Virus record (IMG/VR): IMGVR_UViG_3300030329_006034
Coordinates: 1-64,000 of that record
Length of the DNA: 64,000 bases
DNA from: a virus
Strand: one strand, 5' to 3'
The notes under the pieces were generated by a model. The model was not told the origin of the DNA. It saw only the letters and a program-made list of their open reading frames with translations, and ran no database searches. This document shows, piece after piece, positions 1 to 8,324 of this stretch (the stretch's first letter is position 1; each line of letters begins with the position of its first letter). A program made the position numbers and the translations under genes.

Positions 1-646
1 TAACATACCCAGTTGTAAAACCGGTTCCAATTGGTCTTGAATACATTCCTAAGATAGAAGCACTACACACACAATCCTCTACAATAAAAATCCCCCCAGG
101 TTTAAGTTTATGTAATGAATGTTCTGCAAAGTGAATATTTGCCTCTAATGTATGTAGACCGTCTTCAATAATTAAATCAAATTCTATATTTTTTAATTCC
201 TCAGTACCCCATAAAGAATTAATACTTTTTGGGCATGTTTGATCGCATTGAAACGTTTTAATGTTAGGGTGATCAATTTTAATAGTCCCATCTATATCCG
301 CCCCAAATATATTACCGTGCTTATATGTCTTTTCTTTAATTGTTGGATTTAGGAAATCATTTACAGCAATTAAACTACCACCAGCGGCTCCATTAGGGCT
401 ACCTCCTATAAATTCTTCATTTTTTGAACCTAGCCCTAATTCAAAATAATTTATTACTCGCTTTTCAGCTATAAACCTTCTTAATATTTCAAAATAAAAA
501 TTGGAATAATTGTGATTACTACCTCGAGGTCCGCCAAATTTTTTATCACTGGCATACTTCTTGAATAGAGAGCATAAAGGCGTGTCTGCTATTGCCTCTA
601 TACTACCATCTAACCAACCGGTGCATATGTCCTCCATTTTAATCAT
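1..646 (-). CDS. SAM-dependent methyltransferase, partial (3' end off the left edge)
   Basis: An open frame starts at ATG 646-644 and is open to base 1, about 215 codons without a stop. The start makes an ATGA overlap with the stop of the upstream gene; a second in-frame ATG lies at 637. The protein shows class I methyltransferase features: FELGLGS (about residues 68-74, motif I), an acidic strand end GADID, FDLIIEDGLHT, and LKPGGIFIVED. The opening part, with SNHNYSNFYFEIL, resembles the TylF/cephalosporin-hydroxylase type of small-molecule O-methyltransferase. It lies directly after four glycosyltransferases, so methylation of a sugar is the likely role. The substrate is not identifiable. 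Confidence 0.75.
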   Translation of the reverse strand, partial: MIKMEDICTGWLDGSIEAIADTPLCSLFKKYASDKKFGGPRGSNHNYSNFYFEILRRFIAEKRVINYFELGLGSKNEEFIGGSPNGAAGGSLIAVNDFLNPTIKEKTYKHGNIFGADIDGTIKIDHPNIKTFQCDQTCPKSINSLWGTEELKNIEFDLIIEDGLHTLEANIHFAEHSLHKLKPGGIFIVEDCVCSASILGMYSRPIGTGFTTGYV

Positions 647-1335
647 TTTTGGAGCCGCTCCTTTACTATATCTAAAATTTTATATTTATCATCTTTAGTT
701 CGTGTCCAGTTACCATGATGAATGTAAATGTTCTTCGGAATTGGAAATTTATCGTCTGTATTAACCCAATGACCCTTTAATCCACCTTTACCGTCAGGTT
801 GTCCAGCAATGTGACCAAAGGTAAAATATTCGTTAGGTAACATACTCCATTTAACTTGTATTGCGGGAAAGTTTTGCAGATTTCTTAACAAATAATTGGT
901 GGTTCTTTGTTCTTCTTCAAACTTTTCCAAGTTACCACGTACAGTATTAAAAAAGGCACGTGTCTTTTTATTGTTTTTTACAGCAAAAAAGCCTGTATTA
1001 ACACCACCTGGTCCGTCATTTTGAAAGACCATATCGTTTATTTCCATACGTTTAACAATATCATCATAGAAATCCTTATAAATTACAATATCTGGATCAA
1101 TAAACATAAAAATTTCATCATCACCACACTCTTTTAGCTTCTCGTAAAAGCAATTTGCCTTATAATACATAGTACCGTGCCATCCTTCAGTACCAAACTC
1201 TGCAGTTTCACATAGTTGTGGTCTATGAAGTATAGTAAGCTCTATATTTTCGTTGTATTTAAATGAATCTAGTAAGTATTCATAAAGAAACTTCTTATGT
1301 GACGGGGTAAAGAGTGTATAGGCTTTAATTTTCAT
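643..1335 (-). CDS. Glycosyltransferase, nucleotide-diphospho-sugar transferase type
   Basis: This 230-residue protein looks like a GT-A-fold transferase. FIDPDIVIYKDF (DPD at 80-82) supplies the DXD metal/nucleotide-sugar motif, and GGVNTGFFAVKNN (110-122) matches the acceptor-side motif of GT77-like enzymes. There is no signal peptide or membrane segment, so it should act in the cytoplasm. It is the last of four transferases on this strand. Its start overlaps the end of the gene at 1325-2095 by 11 bases, so the set is probably co-translated. Donor and acceptor sugars are unknown; glycosylation of a virion protein or a host surface glycan are both possible. Confidence 0.7.
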   Translation of the reverse strand: MKIKAYTLFTPSHKKFLYEYLLDSFKYNENIELTILHRPQLCETAEFGTEGWHGTMYYKANCFYEKLKECGDDEIFMFIDPDIVIYKDFYDDIVKRMEINDMVFQNDGPGGVNTGFFAVKNNKKTRAFFNTVRGNLEKFEEEQRTTNYLLRNLQNFPAIQVKWSMLPNEYFTFGHIAGQPDGKGGLKGHWVNTDDKFPIPKNIYIHHGNWTRTKDDKYKILDIVKERLQK

Positions 1336-2095
1336 GTCGGAATAATTGGTTTTCTATTTCAATTTCGTTAGCTAGCGGTGTCCACCACAGTACTTCCCCT
1401 GCAGATGGTCGCTTAAGAAGGACATTTTGTACAAAATGCCACCATTTACCCATTTCTGGTGTAGTACTGGCAATTTTTTCATTATGTGTCTTATATCTAT
1501 CGTTACCTTCCATAGACTCGGAGCTATGTTCTGGGTGAAAAATAACAGGGGGTTGCTTGTTTAGTATTTTAAAATTACTGTTTAAAACACTTTTGATAAA
1601 ATATACTGTATCCCAGTAAGGTTTACCTAGATACATATCTGGAAATAGGTGGTTATTGGTAAGCCACCATGATTTTTTAAAGGCAAACAGGTCAAATCCA
1701 TGTACACTATATGATTGAAGCTTGAGATCTTCATTTAAACTATCTAAACTATGTAAATGTACTCTAGAAGTTGGATATGACTCAACGTCTTTTTCTATTT
1801 GCTTAAAAAAAGAAGCGTTTAATATAATATCGTTGTTTAAAAATACGATAAGTTCATTGTCTGTTTTAGCTAACTCATCAATTATTTTATTTACATATGG
1901 ATATCTACCATCTTGCTGTAACTTTAAAGTCTTAAATCCATCAAAAGCGATATCATCTTGATCGTGTATAACATTATATAAAGTAACGTCAGGATTTTTA
2001 TCTCGACACCTACGTAATGACTCTAAACATAAAGTTTCTCTTTTTTCTAAGTCAGCTTCCTGCTTAAAACTATTGATACCAATTGCAATTTTCAT
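1325..2095 (-). CDS. Glycosyltransferase family 2-like protein
   Basis: The 256-residue protein begins MKIAIGINSFKQEA, like the first strand of GT2 enzymes, and has FLNNDIIL (NND at 87-89) at the place of the DXD motif. The C-terminal half is rich in aromatic residues (WWLTNNHLFPDMY; GKWWHFVQN), as in small phage sugar transferases. It overlaps both neighbours by a few bases in a run of four related genes. The motif is NND and not a strict DXD, so activity is less certain than for its neighbours. Confidence 0.6.
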   Translation of the reverse strand: MKIAIGINSFKQEADLEKRETLCLESLRRCRDKNPDVTLYNVIHDQDDIAFDGFKTLKLQQDGRYPYVNKIIDELAKTDNELIVFLNNDIILNASFFKQIEKDVESYPTSRVHLHSLDSLNEDLKLQSYSVHGFDLFAFKKSWWLTNNHLFPDMYLGKPYWDTVYFIKSVLNSNFKILNKQPPVIFHPEHSSESMEGNDRYKTHNEKIASTTPEMGKWWHFVQNVLLKRPSAGEVLWWTPLANEIEIENQLFRHEN

Positions 2096-2841
2096 TTAAT
2101 CTTTTCTATAACTTGCTGTTTGGTTAAATTAGGTATACCTTGTACAGGTGTTCCGTGTTTATTAATAAACATCTCATACTCTTTACCTAATTTTTTATCT
2201 CTTTCACCTCCCGCGTTAATTCTAGACTCTGTTTCTGGGTGATTCATAATCAATTTATCAGAATCCTTTACATCAGGAAACCACCAAAAGCCTGGAATAT
2301 GACCTGCTTGAGCTATTCTGTGAACATTCTCAACATCGAAAATATATCTAAACTTATTATCATATAACCCAGTGTCTTCAATACACTTTTTTGTTTTAAA
2401 TGTAAATTCATTACACATATGTGGGTATAAATTAACAGTAACGTCTTTTGAGTACTGTAATTCTAGTTTAGGTGTCCTGTTACCCGGTTCTCCTGATTCC
2501 CATGACGTGCTTACAAAGCAAAAATAACCAAACTTACTGAGTTCAGCTGCTTCAATGTATTTATCAAAGATATTTGGATCCTTAATTACCATATCATCCT
2601 CTAATGTGATATAATAATCCATATCCCTCTCCATTAAAAACCTTAAACAATCATTTCTACAAACAGACGGGTAGTAATTTTTACTATGCTGTATCCAATG
2701 TGCATCTTTATACTCGTTTTTATATTCTTTACCTCCATTAACAACAACTAGTTCATCTATACGATCCAACGGCAATGAATCATAGAGATCTTTAAAATAA
2801 TGTTCAGCATTATACGTTGTAATTCCTACACCTATCTTCAT
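2092..2841 (-). CDS. Glycosyltransferase family 2-like protein
   Basis: A 249-residue GT-A protein. MKIGVGITTYNAEHYF is a typical GT2 first strand, followed by the acidic metal motif TLEDDMVI (EDD at 81-83). The end of the gene overlaps the next start by 4 bases (ATGA). The context of four transferases and a methyltransferase points to assembly of a short modified glycan. The specific sugar cannot be told from sequence. Confidence 0.7.
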   Translation of the reverse strand: MKIGVGITTYNAEHYFKDLYDSLPLDRIDELVVVNGGKEYKNEYKDAHWIQHSKNYYPSVCRNDCLRFLMERDMDYYITLEDDMVIKDPNIFDKYIEAAELSKFGYFCFVSTSWESGEPGNRTPKLELQYSKDVTVNLYPHMCNEFTFKTKKCIEDTGLYDNKFRYIFDVENVHRIAQAGHIPGFWWFPDVKDSDKLIMNHPETESRINAGGERDKKLGKEYEMFINKHGTPVQGIPNLTKQQVIEKIK

Positions 2842-3602
2842 AGCGATTTAAAATAACTAATAACCTTATCAATATCATCGTATTCCTGATAAGGGTTTGT
2901 CACATCTATTTTATACTTACTTTTAAATCTTTCTACTCCTTTCCGAAAATTTTCCATCCAATTACCAGTGCGAATTTTTGACTTATCATGATTATAATCC
3001 TGGTCTTCAATATAATCATTACTATTTTCTAAATCAATAAACCATCTAAACGGCGGATGGTAGTTTTTTGTTATTGCATGCATCGTATGATCAACATGTT
3101 CCATTGCGTTAATATACTTTTCATCAAATAACCCAATATCTTCTAATACTGATCTATGGTAATAGGAGCATGCTCCGTATATATTAAAATATAACGATAC
3201 CTTTGTACCTTTAATATCAATAATTTTACGAGGATTTGGTTTATTGTTTATTTTATTATCTTGACCGTGTAAGCAATAATTAAAATGTTTAACTTTTGTT
3301 TTTTTACTAGTATCTATATATGCTTGAAATGCATTTTCTTTAAAAATAACATCATCCTCTACTAAAAAAATATGCTCACATTCGTCATCGAGTAAATGTT
3401 TTAGTGCTCTATTTTTTGCACGACCTACACCCTCTTTACCCGTTGTCTGTATAATAGGTGACCGGGCATCAAAAAGAGGTCCCTTCCCGTCGTTAATAAC
3501 AACCATTCGATCATACCACTCCTCCCTAATAGACTCTCTACACTTTTTAAAAAAGTCAGGTCTATTACATGTAATAATTCCTATACCAACACTTTCTATC
3601 AT
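2838..3602 (-). CDS. Glycosyltransferase family 2-like protein
   Basis: The 254-residue protein has the GT2 first strand VGIGIITCNRPDFF, a nucleotide-binding stretch MVVINDGKG (33-41) and VEDDVIFKEN with EDD at 82-84. The downstream DYIEDQDYNHDKS segment may hold acceptor or metal contacts. It resembles the adjacent gene at 2092-2841 in length and in motif spacing, so the two may be old duplicates. It lies 3 bases downstream of the P-loop kinase gene. Confidence 0.7.
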   Translation of the reverse strand: MIESVGIGIITCNRPDFFKKCRESIREEWYDRMVVINDGKGPLFDARSPIIQTTGKEGVGRAKNRALKHLLDDECEHIFLVEDDVIFKENAFQAYIDTSKKTKVKHFNYCLHGQDNKINNKPNPRKIIDIKGTKVSLYFNIYGACSYYHRSVLEDIGLFDEKYINAMEHVDHTMHAITKNYHPPFRWFIDLENSNDYIEDQDYNHDKSKIRTGNWMENFRKGVERFKSKYKIDVTNPYQEYDDIDKVISYFKSL

Positions 3603-3605
3603 ACA

Positions 3606-4328
3606 CTATAAACCAAACTTACGAAATAGTTCTTTCTCTTTTTCCTCTTGATCTAAAGCCTCTTTTTGCTGGCGAACAAGTCTTTCAAGTTCATCAACAT
3701 CGTTAAAAATAGAAACATCCTCACCATACATTTCCCCTTCTGGAGTAACATATTCACTAATAAGATCAATTCGCTGTTGCCCGTCATGTGGCAACTCTAT
3801 AATGCAAGGAGAATCGCCCTTTGGGAAAAATATATCTGCTTCCGGATTTTCCGTATACTGTCTATACAGAGAATAAAAAATATTATCAACTTCTTTAATG
3901 AAATCAACGTCCGTATCTCTAACTCCATCGTCTTCCACACTTTGCTTTTCATCAAATCTACAAAGGAAAATTATATCTAAGAATCTTAACGACTCTCTCA
4001 TTAAGGATATTTGTGATGTTACAAAATCTTTGTCAAAGTCTTTAATGCCTTTTTCATGACACCATAGAGTGTAAGCAATATTATCTAATGGACAGCGATC
4101 ATATACAACTTTAGCTCCTTTATCGTGTTCTTGAACTTGATCGATAAAAAAGCTTAAGATTTTTTTTTGCGTTGGTGTAGTTGTATTTGAAGAATGAGAT
4201 AAATCTTCTTCAATTAAGATATCTCTATAAGTTTTTTCTGGTGTAATATAATTATCCCACGTGTAGAGAAAACTCTTTACTAAAGTTGATTTACCACTAT
4301 TACCTGTCCCTGAAAACGCAATTCTCAT
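3606..4328 (-). CDS. P-loop kinase, deoxynucleoside/dTMP kinase- or NadR-kinase-like
   Basis: The 240-residue protein starts MRIAFSGTGNSGKSTLVKSF, with a Walker A motif GTGNSGKS at 7-14. KVVYDRCPLDNIAYTLWCHEKG matches the DRx lid segment of nucleoside and thymidylate kinases and of AAA_28/NadR-type kinases. A charged, Glu/Lys-rich C-terminus (about 215-240) follows the fold. A role in nucleotide supply during replication is likely, but a kinase acting on NAD precursors or another small molecule cannot be excluded. The start region reads CAATATATATAGT before ATG, AT-rich without a clear ribosome site. Confidence 0.6.
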   Translation of the reverse strand: MRIAFSGTGNSGKSTLVKSFLYTWDNYITPEKTYRDILIEEDLSHSSNTTTPTQKKILSFFIDQVQEHDKGAKVVYDRCPLDNIAYTLWCHEKGIKDFDKDFVTSQISLMRESLRFLDIIFLCRFDEKQSVEDDGVRDTDVDFIKEVDNIFYSLYRQYTENPEADIFFPKGDSPCIIELPHDGQQRIDLISEYVTPEGEMYGEDVSIFNDVDELERLVRQQKEALDQEEKEKELFRKFGL

Positions 4329-4343
4329 ACTATATATATTGCG

Positions 4344-5099
4344 TTACACCTTTAATGCCATATCCCATAAAAGCAAATGAAGTCTTGGTGAAAAATTAAC
4401 ATTCATACCTTTAGCATATTCTGCAACTGCTGCTGCTTTTTCTACATGTTCCTTTCGACTACCGCAACAAGGCATAAACCATATTCGATTTTTTGGAACT
4501 TGAACTGTATTATCGTCAACATATTTACGCCAAATTTCATCAATGTCTTTATCAGATGAAATTACAAATTTAAATCCAGAGCCAACTTCTTTATGCCATT
4601 TTAAAACTTTAGGCTTATAAGATCTTTCCTCCGGATCTCCATTTGAAGTCAGTTTAGGTGATGTTGTAAAGGTAGCATGAAATTTATCAACCCAATCTTC
4701 ATCTGGCTTAATTGTAGCGTTGGTTTCGAAATCAATTACTGGGTGAAAGTCGTACTTATAAATAAACGCCTTTATAAATTTAAGTAATTGTTTCTGTTGA
4801 ACCATAGGTTCACCTCCTGTAAGCTTAAAAATTGCCCCTTCGCGTAATTTATCTACTAGTTTGTGCTTTTCAAAATATTCGAATATTTCGTTAAACGTCA
4901 TTTTATTTTTAACCGACCATGAAATATAAGAATCACAACCATGTGGTGAGTCCTCTGAAGCAAACCCTTTGCAAGTTAGATTACACATTGACAATCTAAA
5001 AAATACAGAAGGCATACCGACGTATTCCCCTTCCCCTTCAAGTGTATAAAATGCTTTATCGTCCGATACTAGTAAAGTTTCTTTAGTACAATCAATCAT
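4344..5099 (-). CDS. queE: 7-carboxy-7-deazaguanine synthase (QueE), radical SAM
   Basis: QueE turns 6-carboxytetrahydropterin into 7-carboxy-7-deazaguanine, third step to preQ0. The 251-residue protein has the family start TLEGEGEYVGMPSVFFRLS, a Cys cluster at C39, C43 and C55, TGGEP at 94-98 (the radical-SAM GGE motif), and GSGFKFVISSD near the C-terminus. The usual spacing is CX3CX2C; here it is CX3CX11C, with GFASEDSPHG inserted before CDSYISW, which replaces CDTxYSW. Expanded clusters are known in some QueE proteins, so activity is likely. The other three preQ0 genes are in this window. A TATAAT box lies 7 nt upstream of ATG. Confidence 0.88.
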   Translation of the reverse strand: MIDCTKETLLVSDDKAFYTLEGEGEYVGMPSVFFRLSMCNLTCKGFASEDSPHGCDSYISWSVKNKMTFNEIFEYFEKHKLVDKLREGAIFKLTGGEPMVQQKQLLKFIKAFIYKYDFHPVIDFETNATIKPDEDWVDKFHATFTTSPKLTSNGDPEERSYKPKVLKWHKEVGSGFKFVISSDKDIDEIWRKYVDDNTVQVPKNRIWFMPCCGSRKEHVEKAAAVAEYAKGMNVNFSPRLHLLLWDMALKV

Positions 5100-5106
5100 C
5101 CTTTAA

Positions 5107-5112
5107 ATTATA
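5107..5112 (-). promoter_or_regulatory. Early-type -10 box (TATAAT) of queE
   Basis: TATAAT on the minus strand, 7 nt from the ATG at 5099. The spacer TTAAAGG contains an AAGG that could also serve as a short ribosome site. Confidence 0.5.
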
Positions 5113-5150
5113 TGAGTTGCGACGAGGTTTTCAACTAAATAATAATACAT

Positions 5151-5873
5151 ATGAGTGTAAAAACCGCGCGATTACGTCGGGCAAGTACTGAACTTGCGGA
5201 AGCATTTAACAAAAACTACATATTTGATTTTAAAATCAAAAGACCGTTTTATTTAAATCCAAAACATAAAGAATTTTATAATTGTATAAAAAACTCTAAG
5301 ACAAAAATAGGATTTGTCGACGGACCGGCTGGGAGTATGAAAACATACATTGCTGTATATGCCGGTTTGGAACTTTTAAGAGAAGAGGCATTTACAAAAT
5401 TAGTATATATTAGATCAATTGCTGAATCAGCTGAAAAGAGTTTAGGTTCCTTACCAGGTGAAATTGATGATAAATTTTCCCCTTATGCCATACCTTTAGA
5501 TGAGAAGGTAGCTGAAATAGCCGGGGCTGGTGTATGTAGTATGTTAAAGCAAAAAGGATTAATTGAAGCTATACCGGTTAATTTTGTTAGAGGTCTTACT
5601 TTTAACAAGACTTTGGTAATTGTAGATGAAGCCCAAAACTTATCTCGTAAAGAATTAACTACAATACTTACAAGATTTGGTAGACATTCAAAATATATTG
5701 TTATAGGTGATTGTAACCAAGCTGATGTTAATAAATCCGGTTATAAGGAGATATTTAACATGTTTAACACACATCAAAGTACCGAAAATGATATATTTTC
5801 TTTTAAATTTGGTACTGCTGAAATATCTAGAAGTAAGATATTAAAATATATTTGTTCTGTATTAGGTACTTAG
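5151..5873 (+). CDS. phoH: PhoH-like ATPase
   Basis: A 240-residue P-loop ATPase of the PhoH family, common in marine phages. FVDGPAGSMKTYIAV holds Walker A (GPAGSMKT, 58-65) and LVIVDEAQNL (DEAQN, 160-164) holds Walker B; GDCNQADVN follows as sensor. The Walker A reads SMK where TGK is usual, so the glycine before the lysine is replaced by Met. The phage role is unsettled; RNA-related helicase/ATPase activity is suspected for the family and the link to phosphate stress is by name. CTAAATA lies 9 nt before the ATG. The 3' end overlaps queD tail to tail by 4 bases. Confidence 0.85.
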   Translation: MSVKTARLRRASTELAEAFNKNYIFDFKIKRPFYLNPKHKEFYNCIKNSKTKIGFVDGPAGSMKTYIAVYAGLELLREEAFTKLVYIRSIAESAEKSLGSLPGEIDDKFSPYAIPLDEKVAEIAGAGVCSMLKQKGLIEAIPVNFVRGLTFNKTLVIVDEAQNLSRKELTTILTRFGRHSKYIVIGDCNQADVNKSGYKEIFNMFNTHQSTENDIFSFKFGTAEISRSKILKYICSVLGT

Positions 5874-6499
5874 TTACCCCAGCTAGTACCTTCAAACCAA
5901 TTACCTTTACCTTGTGTAACTCGATTACCAACTTGAGCTGCACGTGGGTTATGATCTTGTGGAGCTGGGTCTGGCTCCGGCTTTGGCTCCGGCTTTGGTT
6001 CTTCAGCTGTTTCTTCTTTACCAGCTGTAGTTTCTCCTACCTTTTCATTTGCCTTAATTGTTGATCGATTATACGAAGCAAAATTATCATCATGTTCATA
6101 TACTGTTACACTTTCAACCCATACACGACCGTTTGTAGCTTCATCAACAAAACTATCTGCAGTTTTAAAACACCATTCAGCAAAACGCTCAATACCAACA
6201 CCACCGGTCATAATTCTAAGTTGAGCCAAACCTCTTGCATTTAGTTCTTTAAGTAATTCAATTTCCGGATCGTCGTTAGAAATTACTAAAGTATGATCAA
6301 ACTGCGTTTTATATATATGTTTAAGATCCTTAAGACCGCCAAAATCAAATACCCAGTTGTTATCGTCTAGTTCATTACAAGCAAATGTAACTTCTGCTTT
6401 AAGTTGATAACCATGAATATATCTACAGTGTGATTCTGCTCTTGGTTGACGAAATGCTGTTGAACCGAGCTCAATTAATTTTGATGACGTATGACTCAT
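5870..6499 (-). CDS. queD: 6-carboxytetrahydropterin synthase-like protein (QueD family)
   Basis: The 209-residue protein has the QueD/PTPS fold signature: ESHCRYIHGYQLKAEV (22-37), VFDFGGLKDLKHIY, FDHTLVI and a late VESVTVYEHD. QueD makes 6-carboxytetrahydropterin from dihydroneopterin triphosphate. C25 (catalytic Cys), the FDH Asp/His pair and the late Glu are present. Two of the three usual zinc His are not: the HGH motif reads HGY (Y31) and the early AAH position reads TAF (F16). This may be a non-zinc or altered subfamily. The last 50 residues add a Pro/Glu tail (KPEPKPEPDPAP) not part of the enzyme fold. The upstream box is TATAAAATATATAC directly before ATG. Confidence 0.75.
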   Translation of the reverse strand: MSHTSSKLIELGSTAFRQPRAESHCRYIHGYQLKAEVTFACNELDDNNWVFDFGGLKDLKHIYKTQFDHTLVISNDDPEIELLKELNARGLAQLRIMTGGVGIERFAEWCFKTADSFVDEATNGRVWVESVTVYEHDDNFASYNRSTIKANEKVGETTAGKEETAEEPKPEPKPEPDPAPQDHNPRAAQVGNRVTQGKGNWFEGTSWGN

Positions 6500-6585
6500 G
6501 TATATATTTTATAGGAAACCAGAAAAAAATCAACTAAGCCGCAAGTGTTTATAGGGGTCTCCCTCGTCCAGTCTCGGTTAATTAA

Positions 6586-7176
6586 TTAGTTGGAAAGCAA
6601 AGTCAACTGTCTCAGCAAATTTTTTTGCGAATAACTACTTAATTGTATTTCGGGATCGACTAAGAAATCATTATACTGTGGCTCTGTTGCTGTAGGTCGA
6701 TCCGACCCACGTCCGCGTCGTCGTTTACCATTCCACACGGTTTGATACTCACTATTTTGTGCGCCAATTATTTCCCATTTTTCTTCTTTATCGTCAGTAG
6801 GGCTAAGAATAAAAAATCCTTGCATAGGTATCATAACACCGTTTCGATCATCAAAAACTTCACCTTTAAAAGATACTTCTGCATGATTACTAGCTAATCT
6901 TCTTTCCCGGCCTAATTTTATTTTATTAAAACGTCGACGACCACGAGCTGAATCTAGATAGTTCCTTAATACCATTTTAGGATTTGTACCTGCTATTTTA
7001 TTATATGTAGTGCCGACTGCTGAACCTACGGCTCCTACAGCTTTAGCTGTGTTAGGCATTAACGCCTTACCTACTTGTCCGACACCCTGCGCTCCCACTT
7101 GCACGGCTTTTTTTGCCATATCGAGCATAGTCGAAATTCCTTCTTCGATAAGCTCTTTTTGACTTAATTTACCCAT
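6586..7176 (-). CDS. Hypothetical late protein with basic segments
   Basis: I do not recognise this 196-residue protein. Residues 15-60 are rich in Ala, Gly and Val and could form an amphipathic helix; basic patches (RGRRRFNKIKLGRERR and GKRRRGRGSDR) follow. The C-terminus SQKNLLRQLTLLSN is helical. A TAAATA late-type box lies 5 nt before the ATG. The N-terminus KLSQKELIEEG carries an L-x-E site like T4 prohead protease sites. A DNA-binding or head-internal protein is possible. The 86 bases after its stop (6500-6585) hold no gene I can support. Confidence 0.6.
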   Translation of the reverse strand: MGKLSQKELIEEGISTMLDMAKKAVQVGAQGVGQVGKALMPNTAKAVGAVGSAVGTTYNKIAGTNPKMVLRNYLDSARGRRRFNKIKLGRERRLASNHAEVSFKGEVFDDRNGVMIPMQGFFILSPTDDKEEKWEIIGAQNSEYQTVWNGKRRRGRGSDRPTATEPQYNDFLVDPEIQLSSYSQKNLLRQLTLLSN

Positions 7177-7181
7177 GCTAA

Positions 7182-7187
7182 TATTTA
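7182..7187 (-). promoter_or_regulatory. Late-type box (TAAATA) of the gene at 6586-7176
   Basis: CTAAATA with spacer TTAGC (5 nt) before ATG; it lies in the 49-base divergent gap with folE. Confidence 0.55.
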
Positions 7188-7211
7188 GTCTTGATAATTA
7201 AATTTATAGTA

Positions 7212-7217
7212 TATAAT
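7212..7217 (+). promoter_or_regulatory. Early-type -10 box (TATAAT) of folE
   Basis: TATAAT with spacer TATCACAT (8 nt) before the folE ATG; no purine-rich ribosome site is visible. Confidence 0.5.
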
Positions 7218-7225
7218 TATCACAT

Positions 7226-7873
7226 ATGGATCGTACTATAATTACAAAATTACCAACGGCAAATGGTAACATGCCTTTAACAGAAGAAGAAAAATTACAA
7301 GTAATTGAAGATGCAGCTGCAGCTTATGAGAAATATCTAGATGCATTGCGAATCGATTGGCGAAATGATCCTAATAGTAGTAATACCCCAAAGCGTGTAG
7401 CTAAAGCTTTTGTGAATGACTTAGCTGCTGGTTGTTATAATGATTTACCTAATGTAACTGCCTTCCCGTCTGATGGTTATGACGGAATGGTCTTTCAAGG
7501 CGGTATACCTGTTAAGTCTTTTTGTTCACACCATCACCTTCCCTTTACTGGTAGAGCTCATGTAGCTTATATTCCATCTAAAGAGGGTAAAGTTATTGGA
7601 TTAAGTAAACTTAACCGTATTGTTGAGCATTATGGTAGAAGGCCACAAATTCAAGAAGGTCTTACAATGCAAATTCATAAAGCTATTGACGAAATCTGCG
7701 AAGGTAACAAAGGAGTTGCTGTTATGATCTCTGCTACTCACACTTGCGCTTGTCTTAGAGGTATTAAACATGATGGTTGTGAAATGAAAACAAGTAGATT
7801 GAGTGAAGACTTCTTAGGTGATGTTGCTACAAGAGGTGAATTTTATCAATTCGTAAATGATTGGCAAAAATAG
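7226..7873 (+). CDS. folE: GTP cyclohydrolase I (FolE)
   Basis: FolE opens GTP to 7,8-dihydroneopterin triphosphate, first step for both folate and deazaguanine. The 215-residue protein has the full family pattern: VKSFCSHHHLPFTGRAHVAY (C100 and H103 are zinc ligands), VIGLSKLNRIVEHYGRRPQ, QEGLTMQIHKAI, and ATHTCACLRGI (H172, C174), then MKTSRLSEDF. All zinc and catalytic residues are there, so it should be active. With QueD and QueE nearby and QueC at 26429 the likely use is preQ0 synthesis. It ends 10 bases from the convergent protease-like gene. Confidence 0.95.
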   Translation: MDRTIITKLPTANGNMPLTEEEKLQVIEDAAAAYEKYLDALRIDWRNDPNSSNTPKRVAKAFVNDLAAGCYNDLPNVTAFPSDGYDGMVFQGGIPVKSFCSHHHLPFTGRAHVAYIPSKEGKVIGLSKLNRIVEHYGRRPQIQEGLTMQIHKAIDEICEGNKGVAVMISATHTCACLRGIKHDGCEMKTSRLSEDFLGDVATRGEFYQFVNDWQK

Positions 7874-7883
7874 AGGAACAGTA

Positions 7884-8324
7884 TTAGTAATCTACCTCGT
7901 CTTCGCGACTAGCGATGTTTTCTTGACTAACATCGATAAGAGCATCAAGCTCATTTTCAATAAAATCTTTACTTACTAAGATTTTATATAGGTTAGAAGT
8001 TCTATTACCAATAGAAAATGGTATATCTCTAAACTCCTTGTTACCAATTTTAAGATCAAAATTAACAACTGGTCTTTCCTCTGTATTACCAGCACCTACA
8101 TTAATAATAATGTCGTCTACTTTATCTTTCATTAGACGTTTATTGTTTACTGTCTTAAAATGAACCTTGTTACCTTGTACTTGTATATCTTCACCGTGAA
8201 TAACATTAAATGCACCGTTACCGGAGTCCAGCTTTGATGGAATTTTACCAACACCATCTACATCAAAGAACTCTATGAGCCCTAAGACTTGTTTTTCGAT
8301 AAAAAATTGTTTAAACTTCTTCAT
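7884..8324 (-). CDS. Retropepsin-like aspartic protease (RimK-associated protease-like)
   Basis: The 146-residue protein resembles the small aspartic-protease-fold family often annotated as ATP-dependent zinc protease. KLDSGNGAFNVIHG carries the D-S-G active motif (33-35), and GNRTSNLYKILVSKDFI matches the second conserved block. One copy of the motif implies a homodimer, as in retropepsins. The N-terminus MKKFKQFFIEKQVLGLIE is an amphipathic stretch shared with neighbours and ends in an L-I-E site. No T4 gp21-type prohead protease is in the window, so this could be a maturation protease; that is inference. Confidence 0.6.
   Translation of the reverse strand: MKKFKQFFIEKQVLGLIEFFDVDGVGKIPSKLDSGNGAFNVIHGEDIQVQGNKVHFKTVNNKRLMKDKVDDIIINVGAGNTEERPVVNFDLKIGNKEFRDIPFSIGNRTSNLYKILVSKDFIENELDALIDVSQENIASREDEVDY

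Noticed and set aside
6500-6585. preQ1 or other riboswitch before queD
   Set aside because: The 86-base gap has a weak AGGG/CCCT hairpin but none of the conserved preQ1 loop sequences, and it lies upstream of an ATG that has its own AT-rich box.
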